Position numbers and translations under genes: made by a program
The notes under the pieces: model-generated
Told to the model about the DNA's origin: nothing
The model's database searches: none
Seen by the model: the letters and a program-made list of their open reading frames with translations, nothing else
Shown: one piece after another, positions 9,704-21,800 of the stretch
How positions within the stretch are numbered: position 1 is the first letter of the stretch
Layout of the letters: each line of letters begins with the position of its first letter
Assembly: GCF_905220565.1 (NCBI RefSeq)
Contig: NC_059395.1
Coordinates: forward strand, 19,199,289-19,263,288
Length of the DNA stretch: 64,000 nt
DNA from: Melitaea cinxia
Lineage: Eukaryota; Arthropoda; Insecta; Lepidoptera; Nymphalidae
Direction of reading: 5' to 3'

Positions 9704-10938
9704 TTAAGGGCACCATATTTTTTTACAGCAATCCGGGTACGGTTTCCCTTTATCTTCTACCAATTTGCAAGGAGGCACGGCATCTGTAGCGCCGCATCTG
9801 AAACGGAAAATGTACTTTAGTGTATTATTCTCTAGTATAATGTATTGTATTGTAATGTATTGTATTAAATGCTGTTGACTGTTACTTGCGGACAAGCTTA
9901 TGGGCTTTTGCAAGTAAATATAATTTGATGTATGCTTTTCTTAATGTTACAAATAAAAAAAAAATAAAAAAAAAAATAAAGTGACACTTACGTGACATAC
10001 GTTATCGAATTCGAGCGACATCTGTATTCCATGCAAGATGACTTAGCTGGCTTCGCCTGACCAAATGGGATCACTTCGTCTAAGTCAGATACATAACATC
10101 CTTCTTGGTCTTCTGCAAAATTTTTAAAATCGAATTTAATTTGAATTAATTCTGTATATTTTCCTTATGTAAAATTAACTAGTGAATTGTAAACAAAAAC
10201 AAGTTTATGTATAAAAAAATATTTTTTTCCTAAAAACTCTGTTTTGTCCTGTTCGTATTGGTAATATGATATTTAAACTAATATGCAATGTACATCTGGC
10301 CTTGTGGGTTGCCCCACCGTGCTTCGAAGAGCACATTAAGCAGTCGGTTCCGGTTGTTATCATAAATACCTGATAGCGATAGTTGCAGTAGGGAATATAT
10401 CCACCAACCCACAGTGGAGCAGCGTGGTGGATTAAACTCCGATCCTTCTCCAACACGGAGAAAAAGAGACCTGTGCCCAACAGTGGGATGTCACAGGCTG
10501 AATGCAAAATCTACACAATATAAAGTTGACAAACAGTTTAAGACGTATTTAATTACAGTTTTTAGATGTAACTAGATTATAAATACGGTGTAAAAATACC
10601 ACTTGATATGCAGACAACACGTAAATATTATTAAAAAGTAAACACCATAATAATTCTAACTGATTAAATAATAATAATAATAATGAAGAAAAAAAAACGT
10701 ATTGACCGCCTAATTTATAAGCAGTTGAATAATTTATTTATACATTAAATTATATAAGAAATACGGTGAATTTTAAAGTTTTTCGATATGTAGAAATACT
10801 TAAAAAACTAAAATATAAGTAAATAGTAAATACGAAATAATTCTTACTGAATTTTTCAGGTTTGGGTTCCAACGGGCCGATGCCGACAGCCGCGTAGGCG
10901 ACGCACAAACACGCCGATATAACCAACAGCTTAATCAT
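9704..10938 (-). CDS. Secreted single-domain von Willebrand factor type C (SVWC) protein, copy B
   Basis: The exons are 10848-10938, 9992-10112 and 9704-9797, with the same lengths (91, 121 and 94 bp) and splice phases as copy A. The product is 101 residues with signal peptide 1-17 and the eight SVWC cysteines at positions identical to copy A. My residue count against copy A gives 19 differences: 3 of 30 residues in exon 1, 5 of 41 in exon 2 and 11 of 30 in exon 3. A block at residues 74-78 is fully replaced. Head-to-tail order and shared flanks show a tandem duplication. AATAAA lies 42 nt after the stop. Intron 1 (about 735 bp) holds a SINE fragment. The role is uncertain (immune or stress peptide, extracellular). 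Confidence 0.9.
10288..10502 (+). mobile_element. SINE fragment in intron 1 of SVWC gene B
   Basis: The reverse complement carries the SINE landmarks 'ggatgtcacaggctgaatgc'-side end, 'gatccttctcc', 'aattaaactccg' and 'aaccggaaccgact' (as reverse complements). The tRNA-like head is missing. The minus-strand 100-codon frame here is the repeat read through, not a gene. Confidence 0.7.
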
Positions 10939-10969
10939 GATGAAGCGGGAGTCACTGACGAATTTACAC

Positions 10970-11047
10970 TGATTGAGTCTGTCCGCGATGGCCTTTTATC
11001 AGATATTTGAACCGGCTCGATTTATTATGACGTAATTGATAAATCAA
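10970..11047 (-). promoter_or_regulatory. Putative core promoter and conserved upstream block of SVWC gene B
   Basis: On the minus strand, TTGATTTATCAATTACGTCA (11028-11047) is followed by a TATA-like GATAAAAGGCC (about 10991-11001) and, roughly 30 nt further, TCAGT of an arthropod initiator. The block is the same as upstream of copy A, whose TATA-like string is GACAAAAGGCC. Transcription start is inferred, not shown. Confidence 0.5.
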
Positions 11048-11159
11048 CAAGAAAAAAAATATCTGTATGTTAATATAAATCTATATAGTTTTATGTCACA
11101 TTGATTGTATTTTTTGTATAATACCAAGACAGCTGTATTTTTTTTACTAACACCACTGT

Positions 11160-11283
11160 ATCCTCCTTTCCAACAAAAAAAGAATTATCAAAATCGGTTC
11201 ATAAACGACGAAGTTATCCCCGAACATACATAGTATATATACAGTCGAATTAAGTAACCACCTCCTTTTTTGAAGTCGGTTAA
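11160..11283 (+). repeat. Dispersed 'GAAGTCGGTT' repeat, right part (copy 3)
   Basis: Shared strings are 'tcggttcataaacgacg', 'ttatccccgaacatacat' and the end 'ttttttgaagtcggtt'. The left two-thirds of the family are missing. Confidence 0.65.
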
Positions 11284-12119
11284 AAAGATAGATATGTTTA
11301 TACATAAATAGTTTTATACAGATATTAATCTCTGAATCTAAGATCGTGCTACTCGAAGTAAGATTTAACTTTAATTCTACTGGACCAAAAAAAAAAAACT
11401 ATCAACATATATAACTACTTACTAGATTCATTTTAAAAATCCTTTTTCCATGGGACGGATGACATTGCTGACGTTATCACTGAGTGAGAGTGAGAAAACG
11501 GAATAATCAAAATAGTATCATCCACTCAGGCGCAGCTGGACGGAGTGCAAGAATCCTATAAAATAAATGTTCAAAATGTAAGTACCTTAACGAAAGAATT
11601 CATAGCTGTGAACTGATCCATATATATGTTAATCAAATGTTTATTCCTTCCCTAATAAATGCATCCGTTTAACAACGTTCACAAGCTTACCACTAGATTT
11701 CGAAATATTTTCGAAAATCGTAAACATGTTCACGAAGTTATTATAATAAAAACTAATCGGTACAAATGTTCGTAGATAGTAACAATTAACTGATAATGTG
11801 TGACAGTGTTGGTGAAAATAATCATCACCCACACATTTGACTATAATAAAACTATATAAAATATAGCTGGAGTAAGATAGATTTACAAACAATCCTGTGC
11901 CCCGCAGTGGAACGTAAATGGCTGAATTAATCATCAATCTATTTTGATGAAAATAAATTAATACAAGAAATATTTAAGTTAAGTAGAACAGTTTAGATAT
12001 GAGCAATTCAGCATGTCCAGTAGCATACATTCACGTATCTCAAATGTAAAAGTATGGATCTCACTACCACACAATTTTGATTCTGTACGCATTTTACTAA
12101 GAAAGATTAAAAAAAATAT
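11284..12119. other. No gene seen
   Basis: AT-rich spacer. The minus-strand frame 11641-11937 (98 codons) has no family motif; its start shows a faint SINE-like string and it is not called. Confidence 0.4.
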
Positions 12120-12540
12120 ATTTCTAAAGGGAGGTGAAGGAGTTTAAGGACCTAATGCAGTGTCAGTAAGATTTGGACAATATTGTGTTTTCTGTCAGGA
12201 AATTATGATGTCATAGATTCATTTCGCTCTGGTCGCCCAGTTACGGATAAACGTAATTTTTGAAAAAGTGAGCCTAGATCGACATTTGATGAGTTACAAT
12301 ATAGCTGAACATCGGAGAATTGACCAAAAAACAGTTTCTACCTATTTGAAAAAGACTACCTGAACAAACAAGCTCGATATATGGGTATCACATGAACTTA
12401 CTGAGAGAAAACTTATGGACCGTGTACTCATTTGCGGTTCTCTTTTAAGACTATTACTACTATTTTAGAACTATTTTTGAATAAATTGATCAACACTTAC
12501 AACAACAACGTTACGTTAAAATACGAAGAAAGTTTTTCCC
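12120..12540 (+). pseudogene. Decayed mariner-family transposase
   Basis: Translated pieces match the N-terminal half of mariner transposases. The longest shows SGNYDVIDSFRSGRPVTDKR, the linker that follows the first helix-turn-helix. It is followed by fragments like VSTYLKK, a WVSHELTERKLMDRVLIC stretch (the typical WVPHEL motif, here S for P) and LLRL. The frame is broken several times by stops and shifts. The catalytic D..D(34)D region is not recognisable. It is an old, dead copy. Mariner elements are class II cut-and-paste transposons inserting at TA. Confidence 0.85.
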
Positions 12541-12644
12541 CGAACAATTTATATAAAACGTATTTAACTAAATGTAATTAGGACAAAACGAAATAATTTA
12601 TCTTAAATGAAAGTCAAAATTAAATCATCATTAAAAATTATATG

Positions 12645-12986
12645 AATAATTGTGTTTGCTCGCAAAAGAAAAAAAACCCACTTCAATTACATCGACGAGT
12701 AATAAATACAACGTAGATCGACGAAAAAATAGTCAAGAATGTTATGCGGTGTAATACAACGTAGGTCGACGAAAAAAGCGTCAAGTAAAAACGCATTATT
12801 AGATGTAACTCGAAAATTAGTTGTTAGATCTCAAATAAATTTAAATGGGACCAAATGACACACACCACCTTTCGATTAAAAGAAAATTTGTCGAAATCGC
12901 TCCACCGAGTCACAAGTTCAGAAATAACAAACATAAAAAAAAATACAGTCGAATAGAGAACCTCCTCCTTTTTTGGAAGTCGGTTA
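12645..12986 (+). repeat. Dispersed 'GAAGTCGGTT' repeat (copy 4)
   Basis: The copy runs from 'taattgtgtttgctcgc' through 'aaatagtcaag' and 'ccaaatgacacacaccacc' to 'cctcctccttttttggaag' and TCGGTTA. Confidence 0.7.
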
Positions 12987-15054
12987 CAAATGTTGTTTAC
13001 TTGCGTTAGGTAAAGCAATTTCCTCTATAGTTCCTTTCATATATAAATCAGATTATCAGAAATAAAACTATACAGCTTAACCTGATCTTGATGTTCAAAA
13101 GGCAAAACATAATATTTGAGGATCTTGGTAATGAGTTATATTAACACTATGACATGTAGAACAGGATACTTACTTTCCAATATTACTTAACTCTGATTAA
13201 CTAACACACGGGCTTTATCGAACCCCGTTCGAAATCCATTTCTTCATATAAATTATAGTATTAGCGATCACTAAAGTTTAAAGAGTTTAAGATATAAGCA
13301 TTTATTTCAACTATAAGTTAATAAGTTTAAAGCGAAATAATGGGGCACATCCTTGTGACTCCTCTTAAGCCACATCCATGAGCTTGAAAGGAGCCACAGA
13401 TGTGTTCCAGGTGACCTGTCATTGGTAACTACCACATTAAGAAGTATTCAAGCAACGTAGAATTCAATTTGTTAAATTAAAATTTAATTCCGATTAAAGT
13501 ATAAAACCTAATAATAAGGGTAAATAAAAAGCGTACACATTTTTTCCATTTTTTATTCGTTATCTTTCATGGTAACCGTCTCCCCTTTACAATGTCGCCT
13601 CTATAATAATAATTTGGCACAATATTTGGCATATTTATTTTGTCTACGTAATACAATACTGATTCGACTCATATTATTATCTGCATACACTTTGGTTGAA
13701 AAAGCAACGAATGTAAACAACCTAATTTGTAAGGAAACCACTGGGTTATGTTTATTATATGTTACATTGATTGTTTACACTTGTTCTATTATATTAATGA
13801 CTAGATAAATACGTATGTTCGTGTTACTTAGCCCCGCAAACGTTAAATTAGCTTTGAAACAGAATAAATACAATTGTAAATAGGTTCGCGAATGTTCTTT
13901 GAACTAAAAAAATTATAATGTCAAAATTTTAAATAAAATTTGAAAAAGGAATGATCGATTTAAAAAAGTCTGCTGGGCCAGTAACAGTCATAACATGTTC
14001 ACGTCCAATAAATAATTTATAATTTAAATAAAAGTTATTTAGCTATAGATATATACGGTAAAGAGAACGTTTTATCGCTACGGACAGTGTGATGTTAAAC
14101 ATACACTAGGGTATCAGTATAATTATGATACCCAAAATATAAATATCTTATAATAATTTTAAAAGCGAACATTTCGGGTATTTTAATTATAAAGTTCTAG
14201 TCAACGTCTAACAATGCAAATAATACATTCAATAAGATAGTGCCACATCACCGTCATATGTTACATACAAACAACCGTCATTAACAATATCCTCTACTAA
14301 TAAAGACAACAGCTCCAACAACTTTACATTTTCTAACACGATTTACGCATTAGTCACAACTATACCACCATATAAATCGATACTATACTATAAACAATTT
14401 TGGAATCATCAAAATATATTTCAAAATAATCCAAAATAAATTCAGCACTCCCGGACATGTTCGAATTAAAATTTAAAATTATAATATTTTTACAATTTCC
14501 AAAAAGTTCAGTCACTTTCGTAAACGTACTTACTAGTTGAACACGTTGAAACGATTGCTTTGTAACAGTAGGAGGAACTTATTTAGCAGTGTATTTACTG
14601 TATTTATTATATCGATGCTGTCTATATACTATAAATACAATAATGAATTATCCGTCCAACTGTTTCTATATTAAACGTAAAATGTCTTTTGGCGCGCAAA
14701 AGGTAAGTACGTCAGCTGTAAATTACCAAAGTGGACGACCGATTCATTCGGTTCGAACACGAGAACGTATCCTATGTATATAATGCGTTATGTATAATGC
14801 TTTTAATCTCCAATTATGATTACTAACACTATAATACCTAATAGTTTCATTATTATTGCTTTAATTCCTTCTTGGTCTGTCAAATCTTTGCAAGTGAGAA
14901 ATCGTGTAAAAGATAAACGATGTGCCATCTGTGTGCTTATTCTCGAATATTAGCTAGAGTAGAAAAAACGAAGCGGTCTTGACAAACAGTTACTACGAGC
15001 AGCGAAACTACAAGTAAAATACTTCTAAAAGTTGAACACTAGTTATTCTAACGG
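12987..15054. other. Long AT-rich spacer, no gene supported
   Basis: Open frames at 13569-13808 and 14589-14783 lack family motifs. Inside the second, an ATG at about 14682 is followed after seven codons by a good splice donor (AAG|GTAAGT), but no partner exon is visible. I call nothing here. Confidence 0.4.
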
Positions 15055-15330
15055 GATAGCCGTCACTGTCGACTTCGATAAGGCTTTCAGTAGGATTCAT
15101 CCTGAGATCACATTCTTAAATATTAAGTACAATATATTTATTGCATATTTAGAATTGCACTGTACGATCACGAGTAACTTTAAAACAAGTCTTTGATATT
15201 CTATCGTACACTCCGCGTAAAAACAGTCCGACCTGGGCGGGGATGCCGCAGGGCAGCTGACTTGGCCCGTTTTAATTTAGCTTACATACGAACAAAGAGA
15301 CCGCTCTCTTTGAATCGTAGACACTTAATG
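15055..15330 (+). pseudogene. Decayed Jockey-like non-LTR reverse transcriptase fragment
   Basis: Two reverse transcriptase signatures are readable with stops and frame changes between them: VTVDFDKAFSRIHPE (motif A, DFDKAF) near 15061-15105 and GMPQGS-stop-LGPF (motif B) near 15240-15275. Spacing is shorter than normal, so internal sequence is lost. The remnant lies immediately downstream of the shakB stop codon and may be part of its 3' UTR. An AATAAA on the minus strand occurs at 15137-15142. Confidence 0.65.
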
Positions 15331-15416
15331 AGTTCCAGCGCAGTTTAGACGGGCGGGTCCATGTCGCGCTGCAACGACGTCAGTCACGTGTGGAAAACCC
15401 ACCCTGGGATCGGAGG

Positions 15417-15822
15417 TCACGCGTCCGGAACGCCGTGAATGTGGTGCTGATAGTTGTGGTTCAGCTTGTTAGCAAACTCGTGCATTATATCTCTGAATAT
15501 CACGGAGTCGAGGTTTTCTCCGAGAATGTACAGCAGATACCAGTCACCCATTTTACTTCTTCGAACTATCGTGTCCACGTTATCCCTTCGCACAAGCCTG
15601 AAGCGCATCCTCATCATGTAGACGCGCATGCGCGGTGAGAAGATTATGATAACTCGGTAGACGAGGGTGATGAAAGTGAGAATACCGAGTATGACGAACC
15701 AAAACCAGAGGAATACGTAAATCTTCTCGTTGACGACGTTGAGCGGTAAGATGCACAGAGCATCGTGTCGCTCGACCTCGCCAGAGGACCCGAATTTGTT
15801 GAATAATGTGCATTTGACCATC
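15417..15822 (-). CDS. shakB: shakB exon 4 (C-terminal)
   Basis: The acceptor TTACAG| precedes G that completes the split Arg codon 239. The exon encodes residues 240-373: the second extracellular loop end with C243 and C262, transmembrane segment 4 (about 272-300) and the cytoplasmic tail ending VPDA-stop. GC content is well above the flanks. Overlapping frames on both strands at 15390-15813 are shadows of this exon. Confidence 0.95.
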
Positions 15823-18800
15823 CTGTAAGTGAAATAAAATATTCGTATTAATTTATGTGTTGGTATTTATTACCTTTTAAAAACTAATATAGGTATATTA
15901 TGTGTAATGAAATTTTAAAGTATCAATATCAGACTTCCTTATTTCATTATTATCGCCTAATTAAGGAATAAAGATCACTTATATTTTTAATGAAATGAAT
16001 TGTGTTTCTAGTTGTTTGTAATTAAACTCCTCTGAAACGACTTGACCGATTCTCATGAAATTTTGTGTGCATAACGGGTAGGTCTGAGAATTGAACAATT
16101 TCTAATTTTCATACCCCTAAGTTATAAGGGGAGGGGGGATTAAAAGGGTTAATAAAATATTATGAAATTTTGTGTGCATATCGGTAGGTCTGAGAATTGA
16201 ACAACATCTATTTTTCATACCCCTAAGTTATAAGGGGAGGGGGGATTAAAAGGGTTAATAAAATATTATGAAATTTTGTGTGCATATCGGTAGGTCTGAG
16301 AATTGAACAACATCTATTTTTCATACCCCTAAGTTATAAGGGGAGGGGGGATTAAAAGGGTTAATAAAATATTTTGAAATTTTGTGTGCATATCGGTAGG
16401 TCTGAGAATTGAACAACATCTATTTTTCATAACCCTAAGTTATAAGGGGAGGGGGGATTAAAAGGGTTAATAAAATATTATGAAATTTTGTGTGCATATC
16501 GGTAGGTCTGAGAATTGAACAACATCTATTTTTCATACCCCTAAGTTATAAGGGGAGGGGGGATTAAAAGGGTTAATAAAATATTATGAAATTTTGTGTG
16601 CATATCGGCAGGTCTGAGAATTGAACAACATCTATTTTTCATACCCCTAAGTTATAAGGGGAGGGGGGATTAAAAGGGTTAATAAAATATCATGAAATTT
16701 TGTGTGCATATCGGTAGGTCTGAGAATCGGCCAACATATATTTTTCATTCTCCTAAGCTATAGGGGTGGGGGGGGGGGGGTTGAGAAAAAGTGAAAATAT
16801 ATGGCAAAACAACGTTTGCGGGGCCAGCTAGTAATCTATACATTTATACATACATATAAATAAAATTAAAGTGTCTCTCTAGGACTTGAAAATAACTAAT
16901 ATATAATAATATTTTTTCAAGTGCATATAGTTATTTACATTATACTAAAACACAAAAAAAACTAAAATTAGAAAATTTTTGGCTGTCTATCTGTCTCTCT
17001 GTTTGTCCTGTACTAATCTTCGGAACGTCCGAACCGATTTTTATCAGAGCTTCACTTCACAAGATAGAGGACGTTGTGGAGCAACATATAGGCTACTTTT
17101 ATCTCGGAATTCTCGGAATCGGAAACCACGTTTACCGAGCGCGAGTACCTATCGGTCAGGTAGATATGAAATAACTATTTTTTTTTTTTTTGTATTAAAT
17201 ACGACAATTTTTTGCGCAAAAATAACTAAAATCTCAAAAGGATTAAATTATAAAAAAAAATGTAAAATAAAATATGCGTATAATAGAAATAGTAAATAAA
17301 AAAATAAAATAAAAATAGTATATCAATATAAATCAAATCAATATAAATAAAATCCGAAAAAGTTGTTTCATTTCAATATTGTATAATTATGTATTTATAT
17401 TATATTTTTATTATCTATATGTTTAGATTGTACACGCTAATTTTGCGACTGCTTTATAAGTTTCCTGTAGCAGGACTACTGGAAGAGATTCCATCATGGG
17501 ATAAGTAGTGCCTTTGTACCAGCATTGTTTATAAGAGCTATTTTCTTTTGCTTTCCTAGTGTACATAAACTGTTAAATAAATAAATAAATAAAATAAAAA
17601 TACTAGATTCCGAATATACAAAAATTACTTTGTTTTGTCGTCTTTATAGTTTTTTTTTATTTACATGGATAAATTGAATTGAAGTTTTATTGGAAATTAG
17701 TCTATTTGCCATTGTTATTATTTACCTTGGAAATATATAGATCATAGGATCGATCCGGTCCTCCTGATCGGACTCCATGTAGGCGATCACATCCAAACCG
17801 AACGTCATAAACTCGCCGTCGAAGAAGCGATTCATTAGGAACATTTGCCCTGAAACAAATACAAAAAAAATCTTCATTATTGTAATTTAGAAATTAGAAT
17901 TCAATACGCGTTAGTTTTAATATACATTATAATATCTATATAAGTTTTAAGTGTAACATATAAATTATGAATGAGAACTTTTTCACTGTGTACCTTTACT
18001 ATTAAGTGATCATCTGTCAATACATGCCTCTACCATTACTTATTTCATAGATAAACTAGTAAATTAAATGTATGTTAAACGTTTAACTTTGATAAAGATT
18101 GTTTGTAAAACATGTTCTAGAGGCAAAGTTCATTGAACTTTTTCTTGACCTATAAAGGACTAAATTAAATCTTTATCTGGAAGAGATTGAGATGGGAGGA
18201 GTGAGGAAAGGAGAGAGAGAATGAGGTGTAACGAGTAATAATGGTTAGATAAACATCGAAATTTAAGTATATTATGAGATATGTACAGTAATAAGACTAG
18301 CACGTTGGCGCAGTTTGTAGTGGCCCTGCTTTCTGTCCTGCGGGTTGCGGTTTCGATTCCCGCCTGAGTCTAGGTGTAATATAATATTTGTATTTATATA
18401 TTTATATATGTATTATTTCTATGTATGTTTATCAAAAAAAAAAAAATAGTTATAACAGTCGGCTGTTATCTGTAACACAAGCATTACCTTGCTTACCATA
18501 GGAACAGACGACCGTGTGTGTATGTTATGTGATATTTATTTATTATATTTATTAATGAAATAAGTTTATTTGTTATTTATGGAAGGTAAAGTTATTATTT
18601 TCTCCGTATGATGTGGTACTTCCGTTCTTGTATTCAATAACAAAAACAGCTCTCTTCAGAGTATCGAAAGGCCAAATGTGCTGCCCATGCTAGTCCCTAG
18701 GTGATTACAACCACGGAACAAGCGATTTAACATTGGAAAGATTTTGTATATACAACTACATTAACTGCAATAGTTTAAGTGTTCATTCTACTTCTACGCA

Positions 18801-21800
18801 TGTAATATTTTATGGCTTATAGACCTTCTTTAATAATAATGTTGGAATCAATCACAAAAAAAAAATTGGAAATTATTTGGATAGTATCTTAACCTCAATA
18901 ACCCAAATAGTAGGTTGCGTATTTTAACGAATGACGATAATACTAATATCTCCCATAACGAAATAAACGTACTTATATATAGAAGCTCAAATAATATTGT
19001 ACGTGATGCTTAAATATAGGAGAGAAGAGTGCTGAGGTTTTTTTTTGTAAATTTTGGTCGGCCAACAAGCTACCCGATAGTAAGCGGTTACCGGATTCTA
19101 TAGACGCTTGCAACGCCACAAACATCGCAAGCGCTTACCCTCAGCCTTCCCCAGGAGTTCTGGCCACCTTAGTCACCACAAGAACACAACACGACTTGAG
19201 AAATGCTATTTAGCTGTAAGTGCGAGGTACTTGTCCAGATGGGCTGGTCCAAATTTTGAGCATGGTATATCTTGCTGTACCCTACCTCTGCGAAAATTTG
19301 TGGTCTCGTATGATTGAGACAGGTGACATTGATAGCTGCGCCATTTAAAATAAACAAATAAATCTATTATTTCTCATAGCCCAAAGAATCATAACTATTT
19401 TCATAACAATGTATAGGTTTTGTAGATTTTAAATATTCATACTTTATAGTTTATAAACTATAAAGGAAATACAAATAAACGTCAATATTAACGAACGAAC
19501 TATATTTTTTTAGTGTTTGTATAGTAATTTTTTTTCAAAAATGTATATTGATTTTTTTTAAATTGCCAGTTTCATGGCCTTACGTTTTCACAAACTGAAA
19601 TATCAGTAAGCCATCTGTTGCGAGCGTCGCCCTGAATCACCAACTAGTGGAGGTGTTGTAAATCATATATTGAATTAAATAACAACGAGGCCTTTCGAAG
19701 TATTACTTGATACATGTTGTACATGTACAATATATATATTGGTGGAAGAAAACTTTATTGATAGTATTAAAAGAGATCAGATATTTTTATATATGTATCT
19801 CAAGTAATAACAATTTTTTAAAGGAACTTTTAAATATTTTGTGATATTTATTCTTTTCTGTATGATATCAGAATATAATTTTTCGATTTTTCGAAAATTT
19901 CATCATAGCCAGTTTTTTAGGTAGAAATGTCAATTACTTTACTACAATCACTTTTGAAATTTTTATACTAAAATATTTCTCAAAAATTCCAAATATAATA
20001 ATTTTTATTACAAATCTTCTTACTATTTTCTTTCGTGTATTTGTATAAAAATAAGAGAATTGCGTTTGCTTTAATAATGACTTGATATTATTTTGTACAG
20101 GATCTTACCTATAACGTTAATAAGAGCGAGCCCCTCACACAGATAGTAGCGGTAAGCCCACCAGTTGTGGTAGCGTAGGTTCTCCCACAAATAGTCAAGA
20201 ATGAGCTTCTTCTTCGTCTTCTTCTCTATCTCGGTACAAACTCCAACATCCAGATCCATCATCAGCGCCCGGATCTTTCCCCCCTCCCAGGATTTCCACA
20301 GCCAACGCGGAGCGTAGAACAGCATCGCCTGGTGACAATGGCTTTAGTTAAATGTCGTTTAAATAAAGAAACAAAATTTTTTAAGCTGTCGAGGAATGAA
20401 TGGAGTTTGAACGTTCATAATAATTTTATTTATATTTGCGAAAGTAAAATTATTTTCATATTAGGTTGATTTTTATTATTATTTGGAAATGGAAACAAAT
20501 CATTTCATACAATATGCATGGGATAGACATTTGTCTGCATGTATTTTTACAAATCATAGACAACAAATATTACATCAATTTATCAGCTAATAAAAAAAAA
20601 AAAAAAAAAAAAACTGGTAATGTCTATATTAATTCCATTTATGTGTTGTAAACACTTATTTACAACGTATGTATGTTTATTAAATGCTAGTACTAAACAA
20701 GTACTCATGAAAACCTAATTTATAAAGTCTCGAAACAATTTACTGTCACATTTTACAAAGTTATAGTCGATAAGTCAAAACAAAAAATTCTTAAAACCTT
20801 ATTTAAAATATAAAAAAAAATTCTCCAGAAATAGCTTTGTATGCTACAATCACTTCGACATGTAAATATATTTGGAAAGACGTTATTGTGATGAAGTTTA
20901 TGGATTTTAGCATTATGTTGCTTTCATCGCTTGCGTTTAGTGCTGCATTTATATTAGCTGCCGTTTCAAAAATTTCTTTACTGAAAGATGTTCTAATTAT
21001 ATGTTGTGCCGATAGATATCTGCAGTTTCTTGAGCTATTTTGAAAGATTTTGTAATATTTACAGCTCGTGCTGAAATTGGTTCTATTAACTTTTAGGTTA
21101 AAAGCTGATGAGTGTTAACAGCAAGAGTATTTTTTTAAAGTGTTTGTTTATCTCATTGTAACTAAAGGTATTGGCAATAATTTCTTGATAAACATGACGA
21201 TCTTGTGTAGATTCTGATGCAGTCATATTTTTTACCTTTAAGTCTTTCTCATTTCTATTCCTTATTTATCATTAAAGTCTTGTTGTAAGCGCGTGACGTA
21301 CGACACGTGGTACACTGAATATTTAATTGCGACGAACATGGTCAATGTCCCATTAAAAATAGTAATAGTATGAGATTAAAGAATTTTAATTCATATTTGG
21401 TCGATATCTAAACATCAGTTTGATAAGGTGTTGTCATAAAAATTATAATAAGTGTATAAGGGTTTTATCAAGCACTTGCGTATAGTATCTTTTAGTTTTC
21501 GTATACGAAGCAACAGGTAATATAACATGCTCAAACCGGCACGCGACGAAATGGAAAGATAAGTATTGAATGCTGTCGTCAGATGCGTTTGCTCGAACAA
21601 TACCTATCTGGTGAGACGGAGTTAAAGAAAGTAGGTCAAGATGAATAGTTTTCTGGTCAATGTGGGATTTCGACTCAATGAATTTTCGGATTCATGAATA
21701 GATTTTTTTAGTTTTTTTTGTGTTTTAAAAGTGTTGATTCAGAAGCGATATATTGTTGTGTGTGATTTTGAATTATATTAAACTAATTGTTGAAATAGGT

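Larger units (their letters stand above)
9350..11140 (-). repeat. Upstream copy of the SVWC segmental duplication
   Basis: This unit is paralogous to about 6740-8100. It is longer, mainly because intron 1 carries a SINE fragment (10288-10502) and low-complexity AT sequence. Edges are approximate. Confidence 0.72.

Noticed and set aside
10205..10507. 100-codon minus-strand open frame inside SVWC gene B
   Set aside because: It is a SINE fragment in the intron between the confirmed exons 1 and 2.
14682..14708. ATG plus seven codons followed by a good splice donor
   Set aside because: Attractive as a tiny first exon, but no acceptor exon or protein family could be linked to it.
15390..15813. 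Frames of 82 and 77 codons on both strands
   Set aside because: They overlap shakB exon 4 in other frames and show no family motif.
16055..16800. Possible CRISPR-like array
   Set aside because: Units are contiguous 106-bp repeats without unique spacers, and the DNA is eukaryotic; it is a tandem repeat inside a transposon-like element.
18300..18375. Possible tRNA gene (A and B boxes at correct spacing)
   Set aside because: No acceptor stem or anticodon arm is formed; the body and AT tail mark it as a SINE.
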